This document shows, one piece after another, positions 8,082 through 15,599 of a stretch of DNA of 64,000 bases (position 1 is the first letter of the stretch; every line of letters begins with the position of its first letter). The stretch is taken from NCBI GenBank assembly GCA_020072845.1, contig JAIQGF010000011.1:124001-188000 (forward strand). The letters are read 5' to 3'. The notes under the pieces are model-generated. The model ran no database searches. It worked only from the letters and a program-made list of their open reading frames with translations, and was not told the DNA's origin. The position numbers and the translations under genes are program-made. Origin of the DNA: Terriglobia bacterium (GTDB lineage: Bacteria; Acidobacteriota; Terriglobia; Terriglobales; Acidobacteriaceae).

Positions 8082-8306
8082 GTGCCCGGCGCGGTTCCCG
8101 CAGCCGTCTTGTTGTATGCTTGCGCTTTTGCCGCGACTGCATTCATCCCCTTGTCAGGCCCCCGCAAAGCGCTCGCCATCGTCGCCCTCGCCGAACTGCT
8201 GGCGAAATCGCTCTGGTTCTCCGGCACGGCGGTGATCCCGCAGCTCTCCCGCGAATGGCACGCGGGCCTGGTGCAAGAGTGGGTGGAGGAAATCACTTCA
8301 CCTTAG
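8082..8306 (+). pseudogene. Remnant of the N-terminus of an MFS transporter
   Basis: The 74-codon frame contains a stretch typical of the first helix of major facilitator proteins: ALAELLAKSLWFSGTAVIPQ followed by LSREWHAG. It then stops abruptly after 15 unrelated residues, where a complex repeat element begins. The rest of a transporter (about 350 residues) is missing from all frames downstream. I read it as a gene whose body was deleted or replaced by the repeat. It could instead be a small membrane protein, so the call is tentative. Confidence 0.45.
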
Positions 8307-8349
8307 CGGAACCCATCAGTGCTGTCGGCCCAGCGTCGTTTCTTCCGCG

Positions 8350-8600
8350 GGGGTCGCGATCGCAGCGCCGCAGGCGCGGGCCCTGGGTAGACGCTTCCCT
8401 TGTAGTGCCGAGTCCCGCAGGAGTCTGTGTCGTAACCTCAAGGTGGCGAAAAAAGTGCTCCGAAGCACGCGAAACCAGCCCGCGAAGCGGGCGGAATTCG
8501 TTAGCCCACCGCGGCAGCGGTGGGGAAAGTGGGTCAATATCGCGGAGCGCCAGCGGCGCGACACACCTACGACACAAACTCCGCAGGGACGGCACGTGTT
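8350..8600. repeat. Compound multi-palindrome element, copy 1
   Basis: A chain of small hairpins (CAGCGCCGCAGGCGCG, GAGTCCCGCAGGAGTC, ACCAGCCCGCGAAGCGGG, TTAGCCCACCGCGGCAGCGG, TCCGCAGGGACGG). The same hairpins in the same order occur at 61934-62208, and part of the chain at 56648-56755. No gene lies between 8307 and the L21 start at 8815. Confidence 0.65.
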
Positions 8601-8814
8601 GGCGCGGAAAGGTTGAGGCAGGCGTCCTCGCACAGTGGGCAAATCCGCTGACCCGATTGACGCTTCCCCGCCGTAACCGCTAAAATCTATTGGTTTGCCT
8701 GTACTGCCGGGCCCCGTCAGGGGTTGCCGCCGCCGTCCTGGTGCGCGGGAGCAGAGCACGCAATGTTTATGGGCCGCGGGCGCTGAGGCGCCGGGCTGTC
8801 ATGATGGAGGCTTT

Positions 8815-9324
8815 ATGTACGCGGTCATCCGCGCCGGGGGGAAGCAGTATCGCGTCGCGCCTGGAGACGTTATCCGGGTGGAGAAACTCGGCGGCGATCA
8901 GCAGCAGGTGGAATTCGGCGACGTGCTCGCCGTCTCCGCCAACCAGGGCGAACTGGGCAAGCCGCAGGGCGCAGCCCGCGTCGTCGGCCAGGTCGTGAAC
9001 CAGATCCTCGGCGACAAAGTCCTGGTCTTCCACTACAAGCGCAAAAAGCAATACAAAAAGCTCAATGGACACCGGCAGCAGTACACCGCGGTCCGCATCA
9101 CCGAGATCGCTTTTGACGGCCAGAGTTTCAAGGCCCCGGAACAGCCGGCAGTGAAGGCCAAGCCTCCCGAGCCGTCCGCGGACGGAGCGGCGCCGGACGA
9201 AGCCGTCGCCCCGAAAAAGAAGGCGTCGGGCAGGAAAGCCGGTGAAGCGGGCGGCGCAGCCGGCAAGGCCGCTCATCACGCCAAGGCGGGAACGAAGTCC
9301 AAGGGCGGCGCTAAAAAGAAATAG
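8815..9324 (+). CDS. rplU: 50S ribosomal protein L21 with basic C-terminal extension
   Basis: The first 100 residues are a standard L21 (MYAVIRAGGKQYRVAPGDVI, VLVFHYKRKKQYKKLNGHRQ). L21 binds 23S rRNA in the large subunit. The protein is 169 residues long against about 103 in most bacteria: from residue 105 on it is an Ala/Lys/Gly/Pro-rich tail ending KSKGGAKKK, probably disordered and RNA-binding. GGAGG lies 6 bases before the ATG at 8815. It heads the conserved rplU-rpmA-obgE-nadD-rsfS-rlmH gene run. Confidence 0.96.
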   Translation: MYAVIRAGGKQYRVAPGDVIRVEKLGGDQQQVEFGDVLAVSANQGELGKPQGAARVVGQVVNQILGDKVLVFHYKRKKQYKKLNGHRQQYTAVRITEIAFDGQSFKAPEQPAVKAKPPEPSADGAAPDEAVAPKKKASGRKAGEAGGAAGKAAHHAKAGTKSKGGAKKK

Positions 9325-9435
9325 TTTCAGTTTCAGTTTCGGTTTCAGTTGGAGGCGGTGTGCCGCCAAGGACTGCAACCGAAGCTGGAGTTGGAACTAA
9401 CTGAAACTGAAACTGAAACTGAAACTCGAAACAGG
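9325..9435. repeat. GTTTCA/TGAAAC inverted word array between rplU and rpmA
   Basis: TTTCAGTTTCAGTTTCGGTT on the left is mirrored by AACTGAAACTGAAACTGAAA on the right about 40 bases later, able to form a long hairpin in the rplU-rpmA message. It fills the whole gap between the two genes. Confidence 0.8.
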
Positions 9436-9443
9436 ATTTTGTT

Positions 9444-9704
9444 ATGGCTCACAAAAAAGGTTTAGGTAGTTCACGCAACGGCCGCGACTCCAATTCGCAG
9501 CGGCTTGGTGTCAAAGTGTTCGGCGGGCAGACCGTGCCCGGCGGCTCCATCATCGTCCGCCAGCGCGGCACGCCCATCAAGCCCGGCCTCAACGTCGGCC
9601 GCGGCAAGGACGACACCCTGTTCGCCAAAATCACCGGCAAGGTGAAATTCGTGGACAAGGGACGCTCGGGCAAGTTCGTGCTCGTCGAGCCCGCGGAAGC
9701 GTAA
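9444..9704 (+). CDS. rpmA: 50S ribosomal protein L27
   Basis: An 86-residue L27 with the usual N-terminus [20 protein letters not shown], which reaches the peptidyl-transferase centre, and [16 protein letters not shown]. There is no N-terminal extension of the kind removed by Prp protease in Firmicutes. AGGA lies 9 bases upstream of the ATG at 9444. It is separated from rplU only by a hairpin-forming repeat and is presumably co-transcribed with it. Confidence 0.97.
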   Translation: MAHKKGLGSSRNGRDSNSQRLGVKVFGGQTVPGGSIIVRQRGTPIKPGLNVGRGKDDTLFAKITGKVKFVDKGRSGKFVLVEPAEA

Positions 9705-9710
9705 TCGAGC

Positions 9711-9848
9711 TGTCAGCTATTAGCTATCAGCTTGGCCGCTAAGGCACCGGCAGTTGAATCGCTCGTAATATAGGCACGGCGCTGCCGTGCCTTTTCCTTT
9801 CGCGCTGGAGTTGATCGGCTGAAAGCTGATGGCTGAAAGCTGAGAGCT
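9711..9848. repeat. AGCTATCAGCT word array before obgE
   Basis: AGCTGTCAGCTATTAGCTAT at the left and GGCTGAAAGCTGATGGCTGA at the right form inverted arms around about 80 bases. The right arm touches the obgE start codon. A single-armed copy follows the gene ending at 31448. Confidence 0.7.
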
Positions 9849-10916
9849 ATGTTCATCGACGAAGCCAAAATTCAGATCAAGGCCGGCAACGGCGGCAACG
9901 GCTGCATGGCCTTCCGCCGCGAGAAGTTCGTTCCTCGCGGCGGTCCCTCCGGCGGCGACGGCGGCAAGGGTGGCGACGTCATCATGGAATCCAGCGAGCG
10001 CCACAACACTCTGGTCCACTTCCGCTTCAATCCCGAATACAAGGCCGAACGCGGCCGCCACGGCGAGGGCTCCAACTGCACCGGACGCGAAGGCGTCGAC
10101 GTCATCCTCAAAGTTCCGGTCGGGACCCTGGTCTACGACGACGCCACCGGCGAGCGCGTCCACGATTTTTCCCGCGCCGACGACCGCATTGTCATCGCGC
10201 GCGGCGGGCGCGGTGGACGCGGTAACGCGCGCTTCGCCACCTCCACTCACCAGGCGCCGCGCGAGTGCGAGGCCGGATTTCCCGGCGAAGAACGCACCCT
10301 GCGCCTGGAACTCAAGCTGCTGGCCGATGTCGGGCTGGTGGGATATCCCAACGCCGGCAAGTCCACGCTCATCTCCCGCGTCTCCGCCGCCCGCCCGAAA
10401 ATCGCCGACTACCCCTTTACCACGCTCCAGCCCAACCTCGGCGTGGTGGTCGTCGGCGAAGAGCCGAACGACGTTAGCTTCGTCGTCGCCGACATTCCCG
10501 GGCTCATCGAAGGTGCGCACGCCGGCGCCGGACTGGGCACGCAGTTTCTGCGCCACATCGAGCGCACCCGCCTCCTGGTCCACCTGGTGGATATTTCCGA
10601 CTCCAGCGGCCGTCCCGACCCGGCGAAGGATTACGCGGTCATCACCAACGAACTGGCCAGCTTCGGCGCCGGGCTGGAGCATAAGCCGGTGCTGGTGGCG
10701 GCCTCCAAGATCGACGTCGCCAACCAGGACAAGCTCGCCAAGCTGCGCCGCCACTGCAAGAAGCACACCCTGCCGCTCTACCCCATCTCCGCCGTGACCG
10801 GCGAGGGCATCGCCAAGCTGACCCACGCCATCGCCAAGAAGGTCATGCAGGTGCGCCACGCCGAACTCGCCGCCGCAGCCACGCCTAAGCCCAATGCCGA
10901 ACCCATCGCGGGATAA
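9849..10916 (+). CDS. obgE: Obg-family GTPase
   Basis: A 355-residue GTPase of ribosome assembly. Residues 1-158 are the glycine-rich Obg fold ([27 protein letters not shown]). The G domain follows with G1 [10 protein letters not shown]2 FTTLQPN, G3 [17 protein letters not shown]4-type ASKID, and G5 ISAVTGEG. The C-terminal OCT domain of B. subtilis Obg is absent; the protein ends soon after the G domain. Obg binds the 50S subunit and couples assembly to guanine nucleotide state. Its place after rplU-rpmA is widely conserved. Confidence 0.96.
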   Translation: MFIDEAKIQIKAGNGGNGCMAFRREKFVPRGGPSGGDGGKGGDVIMESSERHNTLVHFRFNPEYKAERGRHGEGSNCTGREGVDVILKVPVGTLVYDDATGERVHDFSRADDRIVIARGGRGGRGNARFATSTHQAPRECEAGFPGEERTLRLELKLLADVGLVGYPNAGKSTLISRVSAARPKIADYPFTTLQPNLGVVVVGEEPNDVSFVVADIPGLIEGAHAGAGLGTQFLRHIERTRLLVHLVDISDSSGRPDPAKDYAVITNELASFGAGLEHKPVLVAASKIDVANQDKLAKLRRHCKKHTLPLYPISAVTGEGIAKLTHAIAKKVMQVRHAELAAAATPKPNAEPIAG

Positions 10917-11177
10917 GTGGCCAGTGATCAGTGGCCAGTGGCCAGTTCGGAAATTTTATTCTGACCACCGAGACCTCGAGTCTACCGAGCTATCGCGAGA
11001 AGCTGTTCAGAAAATCTCGGTGAATCTCTGTGTACCCGGTACCTCGGTGGTGATAAGCCGGTTTGCATCGGAACGGGAACATCACCAGACACCTCTTTTC
11101 ATCCATTCCCGCTTGCAACTGGAAACGGGAAACAGGAAACTGAGACTGGCCACTGATCACTGACCACTGGCCACTGC
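10917..11177. repeat. Nested repeats between obgE and nadD
   Basis: The outer pair GTGGCCAGTGATCAGTGGCC (10917-10945) and CCACTGATCACTGACCACTG (11150-11175) is inverted. Inside it sit a CACCGAG element (10963-11053) and a run of AACTGGAAACGGGAAACAGG (about 11115-11140). The whole spacer is repeat, with no room for a gene. Confidence 0.75.
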
Positions 11178-11182
11178 TTTTC

Positions 11183-11887
11183 ATGAACGTTGCCATCTTC
11201 GGCGGGACCTTCGATCCGGTACATCGCGGCCACCTCAATGTGGCCCGCGCGGCGCAGCAAGCCTACAACCTCGGCCGCATCTATTTCGTTCCCGCCGATA
11301 TCCAGCCTTTGAAACAGCGCCGGCCGGTGACGCCCTATCATCACCGCTACGCCATGCTCGCGCTCGCCACCCGCGACGACCAGGCTTTCCTTCCCTCGCT
11401 GATGGAAGCGCCCGGCGTAAAAGCCCGCCGCACGCCCAGTTTCACCATTCAAACCGTGCGCCGCTTCCGCGCCTCGCTGCCCAAAAGCGATCGCCTGTTC
11501 TTCCTCCTCGGCATCGATTCTTTTCTGACCATCGCCAACTGGCGCCAGCCTGAGGCCCTGCTGCGCGAGGTCGAGTTCATCGTCGCCAGCCGCCCCGGAT
11601 TCTCGCTCGCCGACGTGGCCCGCGCCCTGCCCCGGTCCATGCGCCCCAGGGACGACGACGCGGCGCCACTCCGCCGCCGGCCCGCCTCCGGCGACCTCGT
11701 CCTCGGCCGCCTCACCCTCCACATCCTCGCCGGCGTCAAGGAAAACGTCTCCGCCACCCAGGTCCGCACCTCCCTTGCCACCGGCCGCGGCGTCTCACGT
11801 TTCCTCGACGACGCCGTGGCCGCCTACATTGCCAAGATGCATCTCTACAGAACATCCCCGCCGCATGCGCCGAGGTTTCATGCCTAA
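11183..11887 (+). CDS. nadD: Nicotinate-nucleotide adenylyltransferase
   Basis: A 234-residue nucleotidyl transferase with the HIGH-type motif in MNVAIFGGTFDPVHRGHLNV, the KQRRPVTPYHHRYAML region, and the C-terminal ISATQ-equivalent VSATQVRTSLATGRG. It joins ATP and nicotinate mononucleotide to form deamido-NAD. It overlaps the next gene (rsfS) by eight bases, so the two are translationally coupled. The position between obgE and rsfS is typical. Confidence 0.94.
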   Translation: MNVAIFGGTFDPVHRGHLNVARAAQQAYNLGRIYFVPADIQPLKQRRPVTPYHHRYAMLALATRDDQAFLPSLMEAPGVKARRTPSFTIQTVRRFRASLPKSDRLFFLLGIDSFLTIANWRQPEALLREVEFIVASRPGFSLADVARALPRSMRPRDDDAAPLRRRPASGDLVLGRLTLHILAGVKENVSATQVRTSLATGRGVSRFLDDAVAAYIAKMHLYRTSPPHAPRFHA

Positions 11888-12332
11888 GAAAAACGCATTA
11901 CAACGGCAGGTCCTGGACGCCATCGCCGCCGCCGAGGAAAAAAAGGCGGAAGACGTCACCGTGCTGGAGCTCGACAAGGCCTCCGGCGGCTTCACCGATT
12001 TCTTTGTCATCTGCTCCGGTGGCAACCCCAGGCAGGTTCAAGCCATCTCCGACCAGGTCGAGCAGAAACTCTCTCGGGCCGGATTGCGTCCCACGCATGT
12101 CGAAGGCTACAAGCAGGCGGAGTGGATCCTGCTGGACTACGTGGATTTCGTGGTCCACGTGTTCTCGCAAAAAGCGCGGCACTTCTACAACCTGGAGCGG
12201 CTTTGGAAGTCGGCCAAGCAATGGACCCCCGGGGAGTTGCGATCGGCGCCCAAGAAACGCCCGCGCGCGAAAACTGCGGCGCCTGCGCCCGGCCGCCCTC
12301 ATCGTTCGCGTCCCCGCGCCCGCAAAGCATAG
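11880..12332 (+). CDS. rsfS: Ribosomal silencing factor RsfS
   Basis: A 150-residue RsfS/Iojap protein. The family core is clear: DVTVLELDKASGGFTDFFVI, CSGGNPRQVQAI, YKQAEWILLDYVDFVVHVF and ARHFYNLERLW. RsfS binds L14 and blocks subunit joining when nutrients are short. The ATG at 11880 is preceded by CGAGG and lies within the nadD end; the frame continues upstream but without homology. A basic tail (RPRAKTAAPAPGRPHRSRPR) extends beyond the usual end at about residue 118. Confidence 0.94.
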   Translation: MPKKNALQRQVLDAIAAAEEKKAEDVTVLELDKASGGFTDFFVICSGGNPRQVQAISDQVEQKLSRAGLRPTHVEGYKQAEWILLDYVDFVVHVFSQKARHFYNLERLWKSAKQWTPGELRSAPKKRPRAKTAAPAPGRPHRSRPRARKA

Positions 12333-12352
12333 AAGCTCGCAATCGATTTGTG

Positions 12353-12382
12353 CTGACGACTGAAGACTGACGACTGAAGACT
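12353..12382. repeat. GACTGAAGACTGACGACTGAAGACT array
   Basis: Direct repeats of GACTGA-AGACTGAC words upstream of the methyltransferase gene. The same sequence lies immediately before folC (15575-15600) and, inverted in meaning for the gene, just after gyrB (47271-47295). Confidence 0.7.
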
Positions 12383-12398
12383 CTGGTAACTTCTTTTC

Positions 12399-13235
12399 AT
12401 GCCCACCACCCCCTCTCCCTCCCCCGACTGGGCCACGCACGCGCGCATGAACGCCGCCACCCGCTGGGAGCGTCCGTCGGCGGAGATGGGACGCGGCGCC
12501 ACCGATGCGATCGTCTCCCTGGCGCAACCTCACCCCGGAATGCTCGTGCTCGATGTGGCCTGCGGCACCGGCGCCCCCAGCCTGCAGATCGCGCGCGCCG
12601 TCGCGCCCACCGGACACGTCACCGCCACCGACTCTTCGCCCGAACCGCTGAAGATTGCCGCCGAACGTGCCCGCCAGCGCGGCCTCACCAACATTAATTT
12701 TGAAGTCGCCGACGTGCACCACCTGTCATTTCCCGACGCCGGCTTCGATCTCGTGACCTCGCGCTGCGGCGTCATGTTCTTCTCCGACCTGCCGCGCGCG
12801 CTGGCCGAGATGCGCCGCGTGCTCAAGCCCGGCGGCCGTGTCGCGCTGCTCGCCTGGGGTCCGCTCGACCAGCCCTACTTTCAGTCCACCGGCCGCGTCA
12901 TCATGCGCCACACCGGCGCGGCGCTTCCTCCCGCAGCGCAGCAGATCGTCAAATTCGGCGAGCGCGGCACGCTGGCCGCCGCCCTTACCGCCGCCGGATT
13001 TCGCGAAGTGCAGGAAGAACTCCGCACCGTGCCCTGGGTGTGGCCCGCCTCCATCGAGGAATTGTGGGAGTACTTCCAGGTCGCAACCGTCCCCTTCCGG
13101 ACGTTGCTCGATCAGGTCCGCCCTGAACAAATCGAGCCCATCGCGCGCGAAGTCCACGCCGCCTTTTCCCGCTACTGGGACGGCGAAAAAGTGAACATGA
13201 CCGCCGACTTCATCCTCGCCTCCGCTGTGCGTTGA
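12399..13235 (+). CDS. Class I SAM-dependent methyltransferase
   Basis: A 278-residue methyltransferase of the UbiE/Methyltransf_11 type. Motif I is LVLDVACGTGAPSLQIARAV (about residues 46-65), followed by TATDSSPEPLKIA (motif II acidic residue), FPDAGFDLVTSRCGVMFF and RVLKPGGRVALLAWG (post-I and motif III regions). The C-terminal third (WPASIEELWEYFQ) probably forms the substrate cap. The substrate is not predictable; quinone or small-molecule methylation are both possible. It lies within the nadD-rsfS-rlmH run but is separated on both sides by repeats. Confidence 0.8.
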   Translation: MPTTPSPSPDWATHARMNAATRWERPSAEMGRGATDAIVSLAQPHPGMLVLDVACGTGAPSLQIARAVAPTGHVTATDSSPEPLKIAAERARQRGLTNINFEVADVHHLSFPDAGFDLVTSRCGVMFFSDLPRALAEMRRVLKPGGRVALLAWGPLDQPYFQSTGRVIMRHTGAALPPAAQQIVKFGERGTLAAALTAAGFREVQEELRTVPWVWPASIEELWEYFQVATVPFRTLLDQVRPEQIEPIAREVHAAFSRYWDGEKVNMTADFILASAVR

Positions 13236-13278
13236 CGGCACGCAAACCTGTTGATCGCATGCAAAGCTTCAAAGATTG

Positions 13279-13515
13279 TCATCCTGAGCGGTCATGCACG
13301 CCCCAACCGGTGTCATCCTGAGCGAGGGCGCACGCCCGAGCCGAAGGACCCCTGCGCTCTCCCGGTATGAACGAGCGGTGTGCCAATCCTCAATCGACAA
13401 TCATCAATCGACAATCGGCAATGCATTTGCTCTCCTGCCGGAGCGAGCGAAGGGAGCCGCACGGGAAGAATCTGCTTTTCCCAATTGCAAATTACCAATT
13501 ACCAATTACAAATTA
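13279..13515. repeat. Mosaic of REP-like and word-array repeats before rlmH
   Basis: Contains GTCATCCTGAGCG (13279 and 13312, the second followed by AGGGCGCACGCCCGAGCCGA), then CAATCGACAATCATCAATCG (13389 on), a GAGCGAGCGAAGGGAGC hairpin, and CAAATTACCAATTACC (13488 on). The last word ends a few bases before the rlmH ATG. There is no gene between 13236 and 13518. Confidence 0.75.
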
Positions 13516-13518
13516 CTC

Positions 13519-13956
13519 ATGCGCCTCCGCATCGCCTGGGTCGGCAAAACCAAAGACTCCGCCATCCAATCGCTCACCTCGGACTACCTCAAGCGGCTGT
13601 CGCGCTACATTCCGACGGAATCGTTGGAGTTGCCAAGTGAAGCGGCGCTTTTGAAGCAGCTCGAGAAATCCCGTTCCCCGCAGACGCTCGTCCTGCTCGA
13701 CGCGCGCGGCCAGCAGCTCTCCTCCGAGCAGTTCGCGGAATTCCTCCGCCGCCACCAGGACCGCGGCACGCAATCGCTGCTGTTCGCCGTCGGCGGCCCC
13801 GACGGCTTCTCCGACCAGGCCCTCGCCGCCTCCTCCTTTCAGCTCTCGCTCGGCAAAATGACTCTCCCGCACGAGCTCGCCCGCGTGGTTTTGCTCGAAC
13901 AGCTCTATCGAGGATTTACAATCCTCAAGGGCCATCCGTACCACTTGGGACACTAG
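13519..13956 (+). CDS. rlmH: 23S rRNA pseudouridine-1915 N3-methyltransferase
   Basis: A 145-residue SPOUT methyltransferase. Seen: MRLRIAWVGKTKDSAIQ, the conserved LLDARGQQLSSEQFAEFL, the SAM knot segment LLFAVGGPDGF, LSLGKMTLPHELARVVLLEQ and the C-terminal HPYHLGH. It methylates pseudouridine 1915 in helix 69 of mature 70S ribosomes. The ATG at 13519 matches the family N-terminus and lies directly after an AATTAC repeat; no clear ribosome site can be seen. Confidence 0.96.
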   Translation: MRLRIAWVGKTKDSAIQSLTSDYLKRLSRYIPTESLELPSEAALLKQLEKSRSPQTLVLLDARGQQLSSEQFAEFLRRHQDRGTQSLLFAVGGPDGFSDQALAASSFQLSLGKMTLPHELARVVLLEQLYRGFTILKGHPYHLGH

Positions 13957-13961
13957 GGAGG

Positions 13962-14027
13962 TTTCACGTTTCGAGTTTCACGTTTGATTGCCCGCGCGTG
14001 AAACGCGAAACGTGAAACATGAAACCT
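13962..14027. repeat. GTTTCACG/CGTGAAAC inverted word array before cobO
   Basis: GTTTCACGTTTCGAGTTTCA is mirrored by GTGAAACGCGAAACGTGAAA about 15 bases later. The right arm contains an ATG (14019) that is probably part of the repeat and not the start codon of the next gene. Confidence 0.75.
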
Positions 14028-14564
14028 ATGGCAGACGTTCGCAAGGGTCTCATCATCGTCAACACCGGTCCCGGCAAGGGTAAGACCACCGCCGCCATGG
14101 GCACCGCTTTGCGCGCCGTCGGCCAGGGCATGAAGGTGCTGATGCTGCAATTCCTCAAGGGCTCGTGGCATTATGGCGAGCTCGACGCCGTGCAGGCCTT
14201 CGGCGACCGCTTCGTCATGAAGCAGATGGGGCGCGGATTCGTGAAGGTCGGCGGCGCCGAAACCGATCCCGAGGACATCCGCATGGTCGAGCAAGCCTGG
14301 ACGGAAGCCGAGCAGGCCATCCTGTCCGGCGCGTGGGACCTGGTCATCCTCGACGAGATCAATTACGCCATCAGCTACGGCATGCTCGATCCCAATAAGG
14401 TCGCCGACGCGCTCAAGAAACGGCCCGAGATGGTGCATGTCATCTTGACGGGACGCAACGCGCACCCGACAATAGTTGATTTGGCCGATACCGTCACCGA
14501 AATGCGTCAGGTCAAGCACGCCTACGAGAAGGGCGTCCAGGCGCAGCGGGGAATCGAGTACTGA
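14028..14564 (+). CDS. cobO: Cob(I)yrinic acid a,c-diamide adenosyltransferase
   Basis: A CobA/CobO/BtuR-type corrinoid adenosyltransferase of about 178 residues. The P-loop NTGPGKGKTTAAMG is followed by LQFLKGSWHYGEL, the acidic Walker B LVILDEINYAISYGM, and the C-terminal VILTGRNAHPTIVDLADTVT and EMRQVKHAYEKG. It transfers the adenosyl group of ATP to the cobalt of corrinoids in B12 synthesis or salvage. No other cobalamin gene is near, so salvage is likely. I take the ATG at 14028; one at 14019 lies within the upstream repeat. Confidence 0.92.
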   Translation: MADVRKGLIIVNTGPGKGKTTAAMGTALRAVGQGMKVLMLQFLKGSWHYGELDAVQAFGDRFVMKQMGRGFVKVGGAETDPEDIRMVEQAWTEAEQAILSGAWDLVILDEINYAISYGMLDPNKVADALKKRPEMVHVILTGRNAHPTIVDLADTVTEMRQVKHAYEKGVQAQRGIEY

Positions 14565-14569
14565 CATTG

Positions 14570-14670
14570 GTAATCTGGTAATCGGGTAATTTAGTAATTT
14601 TGTCGGGCGTGCAAGTAGTTCAGCTTCGCCGAGCAAATTACCCAATTGCCAAATTACTCAATTACAAATT
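14570..14670. repeat. GGTAATTTAGTAATTT/AAATTACCCAATT inverted array before accD
   Basis: TTGGTAATCTGGTAATCGGG and TAATTTAGTAATTTTG on the left are mirrored by CAAATTACCCAATTGCCAAA and TTACTCAATTACAAATTCCC on the right. The right arm ends three bases before the accD ATG. Confidence 0.75.
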
Positions 14671-14673
14671 CCC

Positions 14674-15531
14674 ATGGCCTGGTTCAAGCGACAATCCGGC
14701 GATCTGGACGCCTCGGGCGAGAGGAAGGTCCGCACCGAGGGCTTGTGGGTGAAGTGCGGGGAGTGCCGCCAGATCATCTGGAAAAAGGACCTCGACGCCA
14801 ACCTCAATGTCTGCCCCAAGTGCCAGCACCATTTCCGCGTGGACGCGCGTACCCGGCTGGCGCAATTGCTCGACGATGGCGAGTACACCACCGACGACTT
14901 GAATCTCGCCTCCACCGATCCGCTGAAATTCACCGACCTGAAAAAATATTCCGACCGCCTGACCAAAACGCAGAAGGATACCGGCCTGAAGGACGCCATC
15001 CTCAACGCGCGCGGCAAGCTGAACGGGCGCCCGGTGTTCGTCAGCGCCATGGAATACGCCTTCATCGGCGGCAGCATGGGTTCGGTGGTCGGCGAGGCCA
15101 TCACCCGCAACATCGAGCGCGCCACCGAACTGCGCATGCCGTTGATCATCGTCTCCGCCTCCGGCGGCGCGCGCATGATGGAAGGCGTCATCAGCCTGAT
15201 GCAGTTGGCCAAGATTTCCGCCGCGCTGGCCCGCATGGATGACGCCCGCGTGCCTTACATCTCCGTGCTCACCGACCCCACCACCGGCGGCACCACCGCG
15301 TCCTTTGCCATGCTCGGCGACCTGAATATCGCCGAACCCGGCGCCCTCATCGGTTTTGCCGGCCCGCGCGTCATCGAGCAGACCATCCGCCAGAAATTGC
15401 CCGAGGGTTTCCAGCGCAGCGAGTTCCTGCTCGAGCACGGCATGCTCGACGCGGTGGTTCATCGCAAGCACTTGAAGAACTACATCGCGCGCGCGCTCGA
15501 CTTCATGACGCCCAACACAAAGACCGCGTGA
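14674..15531 (+). CDS. accD: Acetyl-CoA carboxylase carboxyltransferase subunit beta
   Basis: A 285-residue AccD. The N-terminal four-Cys zinc ribbon is complete (Cys28, Cys31, Cys47, Cys50: WVKCGECRQ and NVCPKCQHH). The crotonase-like carboxyltransferase core follows with ALGSV-type GGSMGSVVGEAI, the oxyanion hole region VSASGGARMMEG, and TDPTTGGTTASFAMLGD. With AccA it transfers carboxyl from biotin to acetyl-CoA in fatty acid synthesis. accD followed by folC is a widely conserved pair. The ATG at 14674 lies at the edge of a repeat. Confidence 0.97.
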   Translation: MAWFKRQSGDLDASGERKVRTEGLWVKCGECRQIIWKKDLDANLNVCPKCQHHFRVDARTRLAQLLDDGEYTTDDLNLASTDPLKFTDLKKYSDRLTKTQKDTGLKDAILNARGKLNGRPVFVSAMEYAFIGGSMGSVVGEAITRNIERATELRMPLIIVSASGGARMMEGVISLMQLAKISAALARMDDARVPYISVLTDPTTGGTTASFAMLGDLNIAEPGALIGFAGPRVIEQTIRQKLPEGFQRSEFLLEHGMLDAVVHRKHLKNYIARALDFMTPNTKTA

Positions 15532-15599
15532 ACCGCTGTGATCTTCCATCTTCTTCCGCTGTTCACGCCTGGCGACTGAAGACTGACGACTGAAGACTG

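Noticed and set aside
14019-14027. ATG at 14019 as the cobO start
   Set aside because: It lies in the right arm of a GTGAAAC repeat; 14028 is the next in-frame ATG and fits the family length. Neither has a clear ribosome site, so this is not certain.
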